Assembly (NCBI GenBank): GCA_018873225.1
Contig: JAEILZ010000004.1
Location: forward strand, 1,178,001-1,242,000
Length of the DNA stretch: 64,000 bases
Reading direction: 5' to 3'
DNA from: [Phialemoniopsis] sp. UDSM-2020
Lineage: Eukaryota; Ascomycota; Sordariomycetes; Thyridiales; Thyridiaceae
Shown here: piece after piece, positions 23,290 through 34,995 of the stretch
Layout: each line of letters starts with the position of its first letter
How positions within the stretch are numbered: the stretch's first letter is position 1
Position numbers and translations under genes: made by a program
The notes under the pieces: model-generated
Told to the model about the DNA's origin: nothing
Database searches by the model: none
The model's input: the letters and a program-made list of their open reading frames with translations, nothing else

Positions 23290-24675
23290 CTAGGCGAGCC
23301 AGTCCTCATCGTCCCGCTTCGGGCCGCGCAAGTAGAGACCCTCGTCATCCTCATCGTCCTCGTCTTCGTCCTCTTCGGCCTGCACATGAGCTTCACCATG
23401 GTTGTCGCCATTGCTGACCTGTGATGAGGGCAAGCCAGCCTCTTCGTCCTCCAGCATCCACGTAAGGCCATTCGCCTGCTCCTCCAGGGGAAAGACCTCC
23501 CGCGCATACTCCTCCAGGCCTCGGGGGCCTTCCCACAGTTCCAGCGCGATCTTGGGGTAGTCGTCTTCGAGGCCCTGATCACCAAAGTACGGAGGCTGCT
23601 TCTTGGGGTCGTCCTTGCCCATGCCGAACAGGGACTCCAGGGCCTGGAGCTGCGCCCTGTAGCCGTCGGGAATAGGCACCTTGACCTCGATGTCGCCCAT
23701 CACGTACCGTACCGGGCGGCCTACGCCCCTGGCAAAGACCTCGCAAGCCTCAGTCGGCGTCAGAGACTCATAGGCGAGTGCGATTCGCCTATCGTTGCCC
23801 CACTTGCCGACTCCATCTTTGAAGATCTGCAGAACTGCCGGACCAACGTCGTTGTCGGCATCCAGCCAGGGTAGTTTGACGTCAGGGTGGAATGGGGCCT
23901 GCCAGACGAACGATCCATCCTCCTGCAGATCCATGCAGAATAGGGGGTATTTTAGGGACGTGAAATTGTTGTTGTAAATTCCAGTGTAGAGGAAGGTCGC
24001 CGGCAGCCCAATAGCCTTGACGTACTCCTCGACTTTGTGCTTTGGCGCCCACAGTGGTAATGACGGCCACTCCTTGTTGTAAGCGCCGTGGTCCGGCATG
24101 GAAGAATAGACATAGTGCTGAATGTTCGCCTTTTTGGCAGCGTCTGCTAGAGCCTCACCGATGTGAACCTCGTCGCCATAAAAGGTGGTGTTGATGAAAG
24201 CGAGCTGGCAGCCGCGGAAGAGCTCAGTGATGAGGTCGTAATTGACGCCGATGCCGGAGAGGGGTCCGTCCGAGGTCAGGTCGACCTGTGACTTCTCTGC
24301 TGGCTGCTGTCGCGTGTATAGTTCGCCCTCGATAACGGTGACGTTCGGGTTCGTTGAGACTTCCGTGGCGATCACTCCCAGGCGATTGCGCATCTGGGCG
24401 CGGACGTGGTATCCAACGGCGGTGGCATAGCGAATCAGGGACGCCGCCTGACGCCCGCTTGCATTGACAACGGCAATGGTCTTTCCGGGGGTCGGCATGG
24501 AGCGCTTAGCCGGGCGAAACGTCAGGGAATTATTCCTCGACACCAGGGGCGAGGGGTCTGTGTAGGATGACCGCGAGTGCTTGTGTCTCCTCTCTTCTTC
24601 TTGCCGGGCACTGATGCCGTTGATGCTCTGGGGAGCCGGCCGGATGGCCAGGTCGGCGCGAACTTCGCCGGGCAT
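23290..24675 (-). CDS. nmrA: NmrA/NMR1-type nitrogen metabolite repression regulator
   Basis: NmrA family negative regulator: a Rossmann-fold protein that binds NAD(P) without being an active dehydrogenase, and in Aspergillus and Neurospora restrains the GATA activator AreA/NIT2 when good nitrogen is present. Single exon, 461 residues from the ATG at 24675 (GCC context); an ATG four codons upstream and one at 24498 are alternatives. IAVVNASGRQAASLIR is the dinucleotide-binding start, with the NmrA-type variant of GxxGxxG. HYVYSSMPDHGAYNKEW, TGIYNNNFTSLKYPLF and PWLDADNDVGPAVLQIFKDG are family blocks. It carries an N-terminal extension of about 60 residues and an acidic C-terminal tail (EEDEDEDDEDDEG), like the longer Sordariomycete forms. 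The upstream region has no gene for 6.9 kb. Confidence 0.92.
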   Translation of the reverse strand: MPGEVRADLAIRPAPQSINGISARQEEERRHKHSRSSYTDPSPLVSRNNSLTFRPAKRSMPTPGKTIAVVNASGRQAASLIRYATAVGYHVRAQMRNRLGVIATEVSTNPNVTVIEGELYTRQQPAEKSQVDLTSDGPLSGIGVNYDLITELFRGCQLAFINTTFYGDEVHIGEALADAAKKANIQHYVYSSMPDHGAYNKEWPSLPLWAPKHKVEEYVKAIGLPATFLYTGIYNNNFTSLKYPLFCMDLQEDGSFVWQAPFHPDVKLPWLDADNDVGPAVLQIFKDGVGKWGNDRRIALAYESLTPTEACEVFARGVGRPVRYVMGDIEVKVPIPDGYRAQLQALESLFGMGKDDPKKQPPYFGDQGLEDDYPKIALELWEGPRGLEEYAREVFPLEEQANGLTWMLEDEEAGLPSSQVSNGDNHGEAHVQAEEDEDEDDEDDEGLYLRGPKRDDEDWLA

Positions 24676-27600
24676 GGCGACAATCATCCAAACTTGGGCT
24701 GGATGCCACCAGAGACCAGATACTAAATCTTTATCCTCCGGCGACTTCCTTCGGGTGCGAATGTCCACCCGTATGCGCGGCTGATGTTACTCGATTTCGG
24801 GATGTCCGTTTTGGGAGATTTCGGTGCAAGTCGATGCGCCACCACGGCGGCTGAGATGGGCCAAGAAATGACAATCCTCCCGCGAACACTTCCTGCTCTT
24901 TTGTAGGGCAGACACAATGTCTGACGCGAATGCGCGCAAACGAGATCTGCAGAGGTCTCTTTTTTTTTTCTCTGGTCCCAATTCCTAGCTCTTCAATCTG
25001 GCGAGGACCCTGGAGGGTCGCTGGCAAAGACTGGGGATCTTGTGAGTGTAGGCTGGTATCGTTATCTATTAGCGGGGTGTCGCTGTATGCAGCGGGGCGG
25101 ACGGCTTGGTCTGCAGGTGAAAATCATGTAGAGTGCTGGACGAGTGAGGGAAATGGGTGGAAGAGAAGCCAGACGCGGCAGGAAACCCGCGATAACAACA
25201 TTGCAAAATTAACGACAAACTCGGGCCCTCTGCGAAAAATGGGCAATTGAGCTAATATATGAACGATAAGGTGAAAAAGGACGGATGCGAGTACGTAACA
25301 GAAGCCACGATGAGCAAATAGAATTCGGATGGGTCCTCGCCAACTAGAATGGCTAGGCGGGTAATGGGGTGGTGTTCTCTCTCTTGTCTCCTCTCCTCTC
25401 CTAGAGTGAACGAGCGGAGACAGTGAGAGAGTGTGTGTGCGTGCGGTGCGATGGAGCCCCCCGGCCGGCCTCGCAGGGTGTCTGGTCAAAGGTGGTGTGT
25501 GTGGTGCGGTGCGGTAGGGAGGAGGCATGTACTGTGTACTGTGTGTACGGTGGAGGCCGTGGTGGATGCTGTACACTTTTCTTGGAGATGGAGAATGAAA
25601 GTAGCGGATGGGATGGAGTGAGAGAGTGGATGCGACCCGACCGATTGTGGATTTCTCTCACGTCCTCCCTCTCCTCCGTTTTCAGTGGGTGTGGGTGCGG
25701 GTTCGATGTCCGTCTTCTCTTGCGTGTGTGCGTGCAATGAATTGGATGTGTGCTAATGCAACCGAGCCGATGAACTTACCTTGTTGGTCTTGATATGTGA
25801 GGTTCCCTGAAGAGATGTGATATGCACCCCTCAAGAATGCCAGGACTGGCTATCCAGGTCCGTGAATAGACAAATAAACCAGTGCAGCAAAGGCCAGTTG
25901 ATCCAGGGCAATACCACTGGATTTGGTCGCTTGATAGGCAACGAGGCTCCCAATTACCGGAAGCCGTCAAGGTGCGGCGGCCTGTGTCCGCTGGTTTGGC
26001 GTCGGCTTAGACTGGTCTGCTGCAGGTATGCTTCTGGTGGCGGGAGCGTTTCTGTCTGAAAAGGCTTGGCTTTTTGGGAAATGGAGCCCTAGATCGGCCA
26101 ATCGGAGGAGTCTTGTTGTCGTCGTGATGTGAGTCCGTCTTTTTGCTGGGGTTCGGTCGATCCCTCTTTTTTTTGCTCCCTAGATGCAGAAACTCCTAGC
26201 TCTAGTGCCACTCTGATTTTCTGGAGTGCAGTTCTGAGGGAGGATGTTTGTGGGTGTTGTGAAAGGAAGAGCCGGTAGATTAGAAAAGTCGAGGTCGGAG
26301 AAAGGAAGACTCGGGGAGGAGGGAAACCGCGGTGCTCAGTTCTGATGGGTCTGGCTGGGAAGGCAGAGAGATAAGTAAATCCCCCCCTAAGGAAGGGCCA
26401 CTAATAGAGTACTGCCGGATCCCAGAACGGTGGAACAGAAACCGTAATTAACAAGCTCATGAGTCAATAGGGTATGACCATAAGACTGGACTATCCGACT
26501 ACCCAATTTGCTGAAGCGGTGAATAATCCGACCCTGTAGTTGGCCGATAACGTTCCTGTCGCTGAGTCGTGTCTCGTTGGACTCGCCCGTCAAAAAATTC
26601 CGGGGTCTCTTCGTCCTTAGTGAGAATGTCTTGGTCGCCGCTATCGTGTCAGATGATATAAAAAATAAAATAAGAACCCTACTAGGGATGCTCGGGCTGG
26701 CTTTCCCCTGCTGCAATGGGAGCTGCAACAACCCGACCCCTTATGTAAGTCGTCGGTCAGGTCCTCCAGCCGGCGCAATCTCTTCAGGAAACCCGGGGGC
26801 TCGGCAGTCGACAAGCAGAGCTAGGAAGGTTATCTGTGGGATCTTGCGTGTTAGAATCCTGCTAACCCGATCAAAGGCGGGGAACTGCGTTGGCACCCAA
26901 GGCAGGAGGTTGTTGAAGGAGAGGGTGATGCCGGGCGATATCGAGAATGCGACGGAATGCGGTAGCATCTACATGTATATGTACGTGTAATGAATCCAGG
27001 TACCTCGCCAGGGGCGCAGGAAAGGGGACATCATGTCACTCTCGAGACAGGTGGTGACATGCAACCTTCTGACAGGACGACAAGTCTCGAGTGATTCAGG
27101 TTATAGCAAGACGGATAATAATCCTGTTGCTGAGGAGGTGGGTGGGCTTGCTCGAGGGCGTTTGCCAAGTCCATCTGCCTGTTGATCGTTATGAGGTTTC
27201 CTGGTCTTGTTGGGAAACCAAGACTGTTCTTAATCGGGATGGCAGCATGGAGGCTCCCGCCACACTACTGACGCAGGATGCATTAACGTCATCCAGAGTC
27301 CATTGACGACTTGGGCGAGACACGTATACGGAGGCCCTTTCTCCCTCCTCTATGGACGGACCTGTCTGGTCACTCATCTCACCAATGCGTTGTGCACATG
27401 CGCGCGTGATCCGGGCAGTTGTGGCACCTCTATCAGTCCAAGGGGGCTTTCTCTTATTGCCTCTGACTTTAGCCCAGATTTGCCTCCTTCCCAACGCTTA
27501 TGCCCGGTCCAGAGGCATCCATCACGAAACGGAGAGGAAGAGGACGGCACTGACGGATCATTCGAGCCAGTCCGTGGCCCCAGAATAACGCCAGCAAGCC

Positions 27601-30600
27601 AGGCCCTTGCGAAATCAAGCATTTTGCCTGCGAAGTCGGGGTTGAAATTAGGTAAGAGATTCCAGCAAGGTTGGGGGCTTTCGCAAGGCCCATGCCAGGT
27701 TTGGTCATGTTTCCATAATATCTATTATCAACTCGGACGTACGCTTTGAATCGTGTCGAATCGCATTTCCCGTGCCCTGTTGAGAATGAGGAACAGGAAT
27801 TACAGGCTGTAGTTTAGTCGCGCGAGCATGCTTGCGCTGTATCCTCTCAACCCCTCTTTTGGACCTGCGTTGGTACATGCTCCTTGGTACACCAGGATAG
27901 TTACCTGCTCATGGGTAAAAGCCATGTCCTATTGGTGTAGAGCCTGAAGTAGCTGTTATCAGTACAGCATGGCTTGTTTGGTGTCGTTGTCAGGCTGCCA
28001 GATTTTGACTTTTGCTGGTCGTGTTGCTTATCTTTCTACGTCGTCTCTCCTTATCTGTGCAGTCATTGACTCGCCCGGCCTTGCGCCGTCGCGGTTGACT
28101 GGCAGCAGAGACTTTGCAGCGAACAGGACGGTACATCAGGCCGATCAGGTTCTCACGCACAAGATTATTGCGTCTCTTTTTTTCCTCCTCGCTTCAGGAG
28201 ACAACCTGACCAGGGCCGAGTTAAAACCGTTGCAAAAGTGGAACGTCGTGATGGATGGCTTTTTTTGTGGTTGCAGCGCCCAATCCCCTGGATCGGCTGG
28301 GTTTCGTGCTGCAATGCATATGTGTAAGATGCACCTATCTCGGTGGCTGGCCTGCGCGTGATTGGTGCATCGCCAACAGGGCCTGAACGGGAATGGGGAC
28401 TGGTGCGCCTCCACAAATGGCCTGGCACGCCTTGCACGCCTGGCAAAAAGTGTCGTTCGGGAGCGAAGCCCAGCCCTGGCGGCGGGAGCTGCTGTTGCAT
28501 GGCCCCCTGAAATGTGACGGATCACTCACCACTGACGTTTTTATCAGATCCCTGAGGTCTGTTGGATGTCAGAGGTCGGCCGAGGCGGCTGAGGTACCTG
28601 CTTGCCCAGGTAGAGAAGGTTCTCCGTCACGATTACCACCGTGGATTAGCGGTTTGACCATGTGGTCTCCCTCTCACCGCCGTCCTCCGCCCACGATGCT
28701 GCGGTTCTGCTCCGACAGACTCGGAGGATCGTGAGTTTGCCCTCGTGCTGCATCGAAAAGACCTCGTTCCAGACCCGTGGAACCTGGCGTGCGGGCCGCG
28801 GTGATCTAGCTCGGCCTGCATCGGTCATGGGCTCGTCCACTAGGAAGAGTCGAGGAATTGTCGAGAGAGAGACCCTGGCGCGCACGAGGGCAGCTATTAC
28901 GAGATAAGTTGCCCTCGAGTGCAGCAAACGGGACCCCTAGCTTCTGCGTGTTGGGGCGCTCCCCGCCATGCCACGGCGAGCTTTGATCCTCCTAGTGTCG
29001 GCCAAGGGGTCATGTGCAGGCTAGAAGAGATTGCCCTCCGACTCTGCAAGGTGAATTTGCTCGACGCTATTTGCTTGGCCTCTGTGTTCAAGCATTCGGG
29101 GGCCACGCGGAATGAGGCCTTGGGTCTAGTTGCGAAGGATTAGATGCTTGATGCGCATGGAATTTTGAATATCGAAGTCTTTGGTACAAGGTACAGACCG
29201 AGGACCCCTAACTGGGCAATTCTCTCCCATTGCGCGCCCGTGATTTCCTTATCTCTGAACCGGTGGCCTATTCTGGCAGTTACAAGAGAGCGCTAACAAG
29301 ATGTGCCTTCCCGATCCAGTGGCCCGCCGTCTGCCAGTAACTACTTAAGTACTTACCTAGCAAATGTGCAGTTTAGCCGCCCCAAGACTTTTACGTACAA
29401 AACGCGCCATGTCGTCAGCAACGCCATCCATAACGTGAAAACGTGGGCTTGCTTTGCTGCTCCGTTATCACCCCTCCGTTTTCTAGACTCTGCCCTTTTG
29501 ACTCTGTTTCTGCTGTGAGGTGACGTGATCCGGGAGCACAGCCTTCCCTGGTTCAGAGTCTGTGCCGCTCCGAAAATCGAGCATCTCCGCGGAGGTAGAA
29601 AAGCACCCGTCATACTGATGACCACCAATACCGTAATAGTTACGCACCGTACCTTTTTTCCAGCTGTAAAATGACCACACTTCAGAGCTTGAATTTCTCG
29701 AGTGGAGCACTTTTCATTCTTGAGGCTATCTTCACCCTATCGGACGGCCCCTCCCCCGGCCGCTCTGCAAATCTGGGGGAGCTAGGTATCGGGGAAGCCC
29801 ATCCGTGTCCAGCCCAGGCTGGCTAGGGAGCCAATTGATAAGAACAAGAACGAGCAAAAAGAAATGAAAAAGAGCGTGAAGCTTTGCCGCCATGCCATCC
29901 AGGTAACGTTGGATCTAGTATTTTGTCACTAAATGCTATCCCCTGCGCATTTCCAGGCTCTCCCGTCTCCAGAGTTCAGCGGGAAGAGCCATTAGCATTT
30001 GCCGTCTTCTGCGACCTGCTTCAGGGGTTTGATGATGAGATGAAACCCGGCAATGTGAAGCAACAGTAAGTCCTGCACCAGAATGCAAGATATTTGCTCA
30101 CTTGCGTGGTGAGTCTTGTATCAAGAGTTGCAACGGCGGCTGTCACCCTCTTGAGGCAGGCCCCAGCCCTCGCCAACAAGCTCCGTCTTGACAACCTCAT
30201 CGCTACCCAAAGCAGTGCGAGGCTTGTGTACTCTATACACGGTGATGTACCGTCGATAAATTTCAACCCAACCGTGTCTCACGCAGGCGGCAGCAGCCAA
30301 GTTGGCATTCATCATCAGCACTGCTTGAGATCTGCATGTTCCACCTCCGCCCGATATCGTCAATGTAGTCGTTTTCAGGAGCCGGACTTGGCGCCACAAT
30401 ATCAACATAGCATTGATTATCTAGATCAGGTATTTGATCATGCCGTGTATTGCCTTCTCTGGTCCAGTCCCTCCAACCTCGGCGCGGAGCTGGCATATCC
30501 GTCGGTGACGGCTCCTCTGGGCCCATCCTTCGACAAACTTTCGAGCGTGTGTCTCTTATACAGGATCGATGGCATCGTCTCAATGGAAACAATTCGACTC

Positions 30601-31540
30601 TATTGCTCTTGCTGCCTCGGACGCAGACACAAATGCACATGCACCGACAGTCGCAACAGCCTGGCAGTCGACAGTTCTTCCTGAACACCAACTTGGGGTT
30701 CATCAGGGCGGTGGGATGAACATCGCACATCGTACATGGCCCTGCTGTGCCGAGTTTTCCATTGTAGTATCGTTGACTGATGGATATTGCTTTCCCATAT
30801 TTCTTGCCTTTGCAGCCTTGTCTGCCGGCTGGTGACGTTGCTGGACTGAACCCCTATTTCTTTTTTTGAGAACCTTTATTTCGTCAATGAGTCTTTTCAG
30901 TCGTCCAAACAAGCATCGGCCTGTCGGTGTTCGGAAAACTTGTCGATCGTTGACGTTGCTTCCAATGTCACGGGGGACGGCACGGCGCGATCCCGCCGGT
31001 GGGACTCGGCAGCGGCTGTTACTTTCTCGTGTCCATCGAGTTGAGAAATACGTGTGAGGGGACACGAATGCAGCGATGCATTGCTATATGTATGTTGTGC
31101 GCTGAGTGTAGATGCACTCTACACAGTTGTAGTCTGTTGAGCCGCCCCACTTGATGATCTACTCTGCATGCAAGCCCTGCGGAGGATGTCCCTCAAGTCG
31201 GAAGTCGTCATTCTCGTCAGATTGTTTCTGACAGAATCAATGTACTAATACGGCATACCGCGCGGCGACGGTAGCAGCCGAGCCCATGTGTGCCGCTGCA
31301 AGCATCGTCCTGAAGACCATACGCACGTTTTTTCCGCATTGGGGGCCCGCCAAGCTCCACGCAGTTCTCATGCATGTGTGTTTTACAACCCTCTGGATTC
31401 GCTGAAGCCGGTTTCCATGCAGAAGGCTCCCGTACCTCGCTTGCGTTGCGGCTACATTCGGCCCCACGATCTGCCACGATGCTCCCTGACTTTCGATGTC
31501 CTGTTTTCCTCGGTGGGGGATGGTCATTTCCTTTACACAT
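24676..31540. other. 6.9-kb gene-poor region upstream of nmrA
   Basis: No supportable coding gene. Open frames are short, lack family resemblance and do not chain through introns. The first kilobase (24.7-25.8 kb) is rich in CT and GT tracts and is likely leader and promoter of nmrA. GATAAG motifs, either strand, lie at 25265, 26370, 28027, 28050, 29248 and 29837. I looked for tRNA B-boxes, 5S rRNA and snRNA cores and saw none. Long non-coding RNAs or heavily decayed repeats cannot be excluded. Confidence 0.45.
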
Positions 31541-34328
31541 TTATTGCTGTGTGCCGTGTTGGTTCCACAGACCCGAGTTGGCAAAGTCAAAGAACTCGGC
31601 TGATCCGTCGTTCGTGGGCCAAACCTGCTGCTGTTGCTGCTGCTGCTGCGGTAAGCCTGTCTGCATCATGCCAACGTGCACGCCCTCGCCGAGGCCCTTG
31701 TCGAGGAAGTCCTAATGTCACTCAGTCAGCACGTGTCAGACAAGTGTTCATGGAGGCAGAAGAGATGGTGGAACGTACCCAATCAAACGAAGCCGAGGTC
31801 ATGGGGATCCAGCTGTCGTTGCCATAGTCCATGCCCTCCAGACCGGTAGGTACGAGGTCGTTCCGGGCAAAGTTCATCTGTGGCGGAGAAGTGAGGGAAG
31901 TGGGCGCGTTCGCAAAAGTACCTTTTTAGAGAAGCCGTGTTAGTCAAGCGCATTATACACAAGGTGTAGGACAAGTTTTCCATAGCAAGAGCACGGTAAG
32001 ACTTACTACCAACCGAAAGACCCGCCATGGAGCCCGTGCCGGTCCCATCCGACAACGGCCACGACGGGGCCGTAGAATGGGTCGCTGGGCCCCCGTCCGT
32101 CTGCGGCGTCGCATTCATGTTAGTGTCGGCCCCTCCGCCGCCGCCGCCGCCGCCACGGCTGATCTTGTTGACCATCATCTGCAAGATATCAGCCGCCTTC
32201 TTGACATCGGCGCTGTCGCGCGCGATGGCCGTCCAGATGCTATGCGACCGGTACAGCAAGGCAATCAGCTCCGTCCTTTCCGGCATCGCCGGCTCCTCCT
32301 TCATCCACGCGCCGGCCTCGGACGAGTCGTCGACGTTCTGGATCACGAGGTACACAATCATGGCCGCCAGCAAGAAATCGTGCATGGCGATGCCCGTCAC
32401 GAACCAGCCGTGCTCGCTGAGCGCGCGGCCCGGCTGCGTCGCCTCGAAGATAGTGGCCTGGTAGTCGAGCAGCGCGAGCGCCGCCTGCAGGCACGCGCGG
32501 CGCGAGTAGTCGTGCTCGCGCCGCGGCACGGCCTCGACGAGATACCGCCTGTGCAGCACGCAGCGGGACTTCTGGTACAGCGACGCGATGCCGTACCGGT
32601 GCACGCTCTGCAGCGGCGGGTCCATGAGGCACTGCGCCAGCGGCTGCACCTTCATGAACGACGGGATCGAGTCATACGTCTCGTTGAGCTGGCGGTCGAG
32701 CTTGAGGACTTCGGCGTAGGACGGCGGCGTCAGGGTGTGCGCCAGGCGCGCGACGGGGCCGAAGACGCGGAAGACGCGGCCCTTGTTGATGGCGTAGGTC
32801 ATGTGCGTATACTCGGTGTCCGGGCGCGCGGGCGGCAGCTCCGCCGTGTTCTCGTCAAAGTCCTCGTCCATGAGGTTGCGCGGCATGCTCGTGTCGGCCT
32901 CGATGCCGTCGATCATGGAGGGCAGGCCCGTGTGGAACGAGATGAGGCGGTCGAGCTGCACGGCGAGCGCCCACTTGCGCCGGCGCAGCTCGCCCTCGTA
33001 GGCGGACAGGCTCGGCAGCTTGTCTGGGTCGCGGTGCAGGCCCATCTTGAGCATAAGGCGGATGAGGCAGCCCGACAGCAGGTAGCAGTTCATCTGGGCG
33101 GCGCGGCTGATGAGGAACTCTGACTCGACGTAGAGCAGAAAGGGCGCCAGGACCGTCGGGCTGGGCGACGTGTAGCGGCTCAGGATGAGGGCCCAGCGGG
33201 CGGCGGCGCGGAACTGCGAGAAGCGGTCCATGGGCGGGACGGGCGAGTCGGCCTTGAGCTCGTGCGGCGAGGACCAGGTGGAGAAGAAGACGGACAGGGC
33301 GAGGACGATGAAGAGCAGTGCTAGCCACTCGGTCTCGACCTTGGACGGATCTTGCCAGAACTCGTTGTACTTCGATGAGGGAATGGTCAGCAATAGTCTA
33401 TACCTCGAGACTGAGTTTGAACGAAGGTTTCCTTACCTTTTTCAAAAATGTTGGCTTGTGGATAGAATCTATGCAGAATATGTCAGACATCCGTTATGCA
33501 TCATCATTAAGCATCTCACAACTTACATTTCGATACGCTGAACGACTGAAAGTATCGCGTGATCAGCCTGTCGACGACATGCCGCTCCGGCAGGCGCGCC
33601 AGCAGATCCAGCTTCGTCGGCGCCATGGCCATGCCCTTGGCCGACATGAACAGCATGTCCGGCGACTCCATGTCGGCCGGCTCCTCGGGCGATTCCCCGG
33701 CCGGCTGCAGCTGCATCTGCTGGTCGTCCTCGGCGTCCGCGTCAAAGTAGCTCTTTAGATCCTCGATCTACACAAGCGCCATTAACACCTCAATGATTCC
33801 AAGAGTCACCTTCCTCAAGAGACAAACACTCACATCATCAAGCATAGCCATGAAATGCGTAGCCCCAACATACGTAGCCTGCCTCTTCCCCTTACCCACA
33901 ACCATGGTCCCGCCCTCCGTCTCCTCGCCGTCGCGCTCCCGGCCCGCCAGCGCCGGTGTCGGTGTCGGAGCCGGGCCCTCGGCTCCTGCCACCGCCGGCG
34001 ACACTTCCTCCTCCACCTCCGCCCCCGCCTCGTCCTCATTGTCCAGCATCTCCCGCACCATGCCCTCGAGGCGCTTGAGCCGCGCCGCCATGCCGCCCCG
34101 GTTGCGCGGCCGCTTGACGGGCGGCGGCGCGTACGCGCAGTCGGCGGCCCGCCCGCGGCGCGTGCAGTTGGCGCAGGGCGTCGTGCGGTCGCACTTGAGC
34201 TTGGAGGCGCGGCAGGGGTGGCACGAGAGCACGATGCGCGTGCGCTTCTGCTGCTGGCCCGGCTGCTGGCCGGACAGGCCGGATTGCCCTGACTGCGCTG
34301 ACGCTGGGGATGCGGATGAGGGCGCCAT
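31541..34328 (-). CDS. Zn2Cys6 transcription factor with fungal_trans domain
   Basis: Nuclear fungal-specific regulator; the target genes are unknown. Six exons on the minus strand, 34328-33834, 33767-33527, 33468-33437, 33369-32007, 31921-31779 and 31711-31541, give 814 residues. The binuclear zinc cluster is at residues 36-64 with cysteines 36, 39, 46, 52, 55 and 64 (CHPCRASKLKC...CANC...C), followed by basic PPPVKRPRNRGG and the helix AARLKRLEGMVREML, probably for dimerisation. The middle homology region has SIHKPTFLKKYNEFW (its first part in a 32-nt exon) and DRLISFHTGLPSMIDG. Near the C-terminus are an eight-glycine run and an eight-glutamine run (CAG/CAA codons near 31640). The next gene on the same strand is a peptide transporter, but co-regulation is only a guess. 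Confidence 0.85.
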
Positions 34329-34995
34329 ACTTGGACGGTGATCTGGGATTCAAAGGAGAAGGGAATAGTAAAGGGGTCAGTGTATATGGGCCGGAATTGT
34401 GAGTATGAGAAAACAATTGAGGCTTGCTGTCCGGCTTCAAGATGAGTAGTGGATTATGTCTCTCGCTCGCTTGAAAACCGGTTAAGTCCGACAGCCTTGC
34501 TTATGGTGGCGAAGTGACGGCGGGATGGTAGAGCCTTGGCACCGGTCTATCTCTATGAGAGCAAAACCCTCCACGGTATAATTTACAGTGATGGAATTGA
34601 GTCGGCGGAAGCTGAAGTTGAGGTTTGAAAGATGGAGGAGCTTAGTCATTTTTAGATCTTACATTGCCCCGGTCGGTGTCGTCAGAGCCCCGGCTAACGC
34701 TCCGGTCCCGACCGGGACCGCGACTCAAGAGGATCGGCCCTGGTCCGATCATCTAACTTGCCTTGCTCACCATCCATATTCAAAAATTTTAGCTGATTTA
34801 TAGTAATGTGAGATACAGTATTAGGTAGAATTGGTATATTCGTAAACAAACGATCATAAACTACCCCGACCTTTAACACAGAGCACCCCTGCTCCTTGAC
34901 TGAAATTTCGCAGGGGTCCAACTCGGAAGCCAGCAGCATTTCCAAGCAGCCAGATTTCTCGCATCCATGATCCCCCTTTCCATGCCACCAAATCT
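34329..34995. other. Spacer between PTR2 3' end and the regulator start
   Basis: 667 bp with the promoter of the Zn2Cys6 gene and the 3' UTR of PTR2. Nothing else supported. Confidence 0.45.

Noticed and set aside
27969..28361. 130-codon ORF in the gene desert
   Set aside because: No family resemblance, no splice partners, irregular codon use and no plausible promoter-to-terminator layout.
32077..33123. 348-codon plus-strand frame opposite the Zn2Cys6 regulator
   Set aside because: Arg/Val/His-rich shadow of the conserved fungal_trans coding region.
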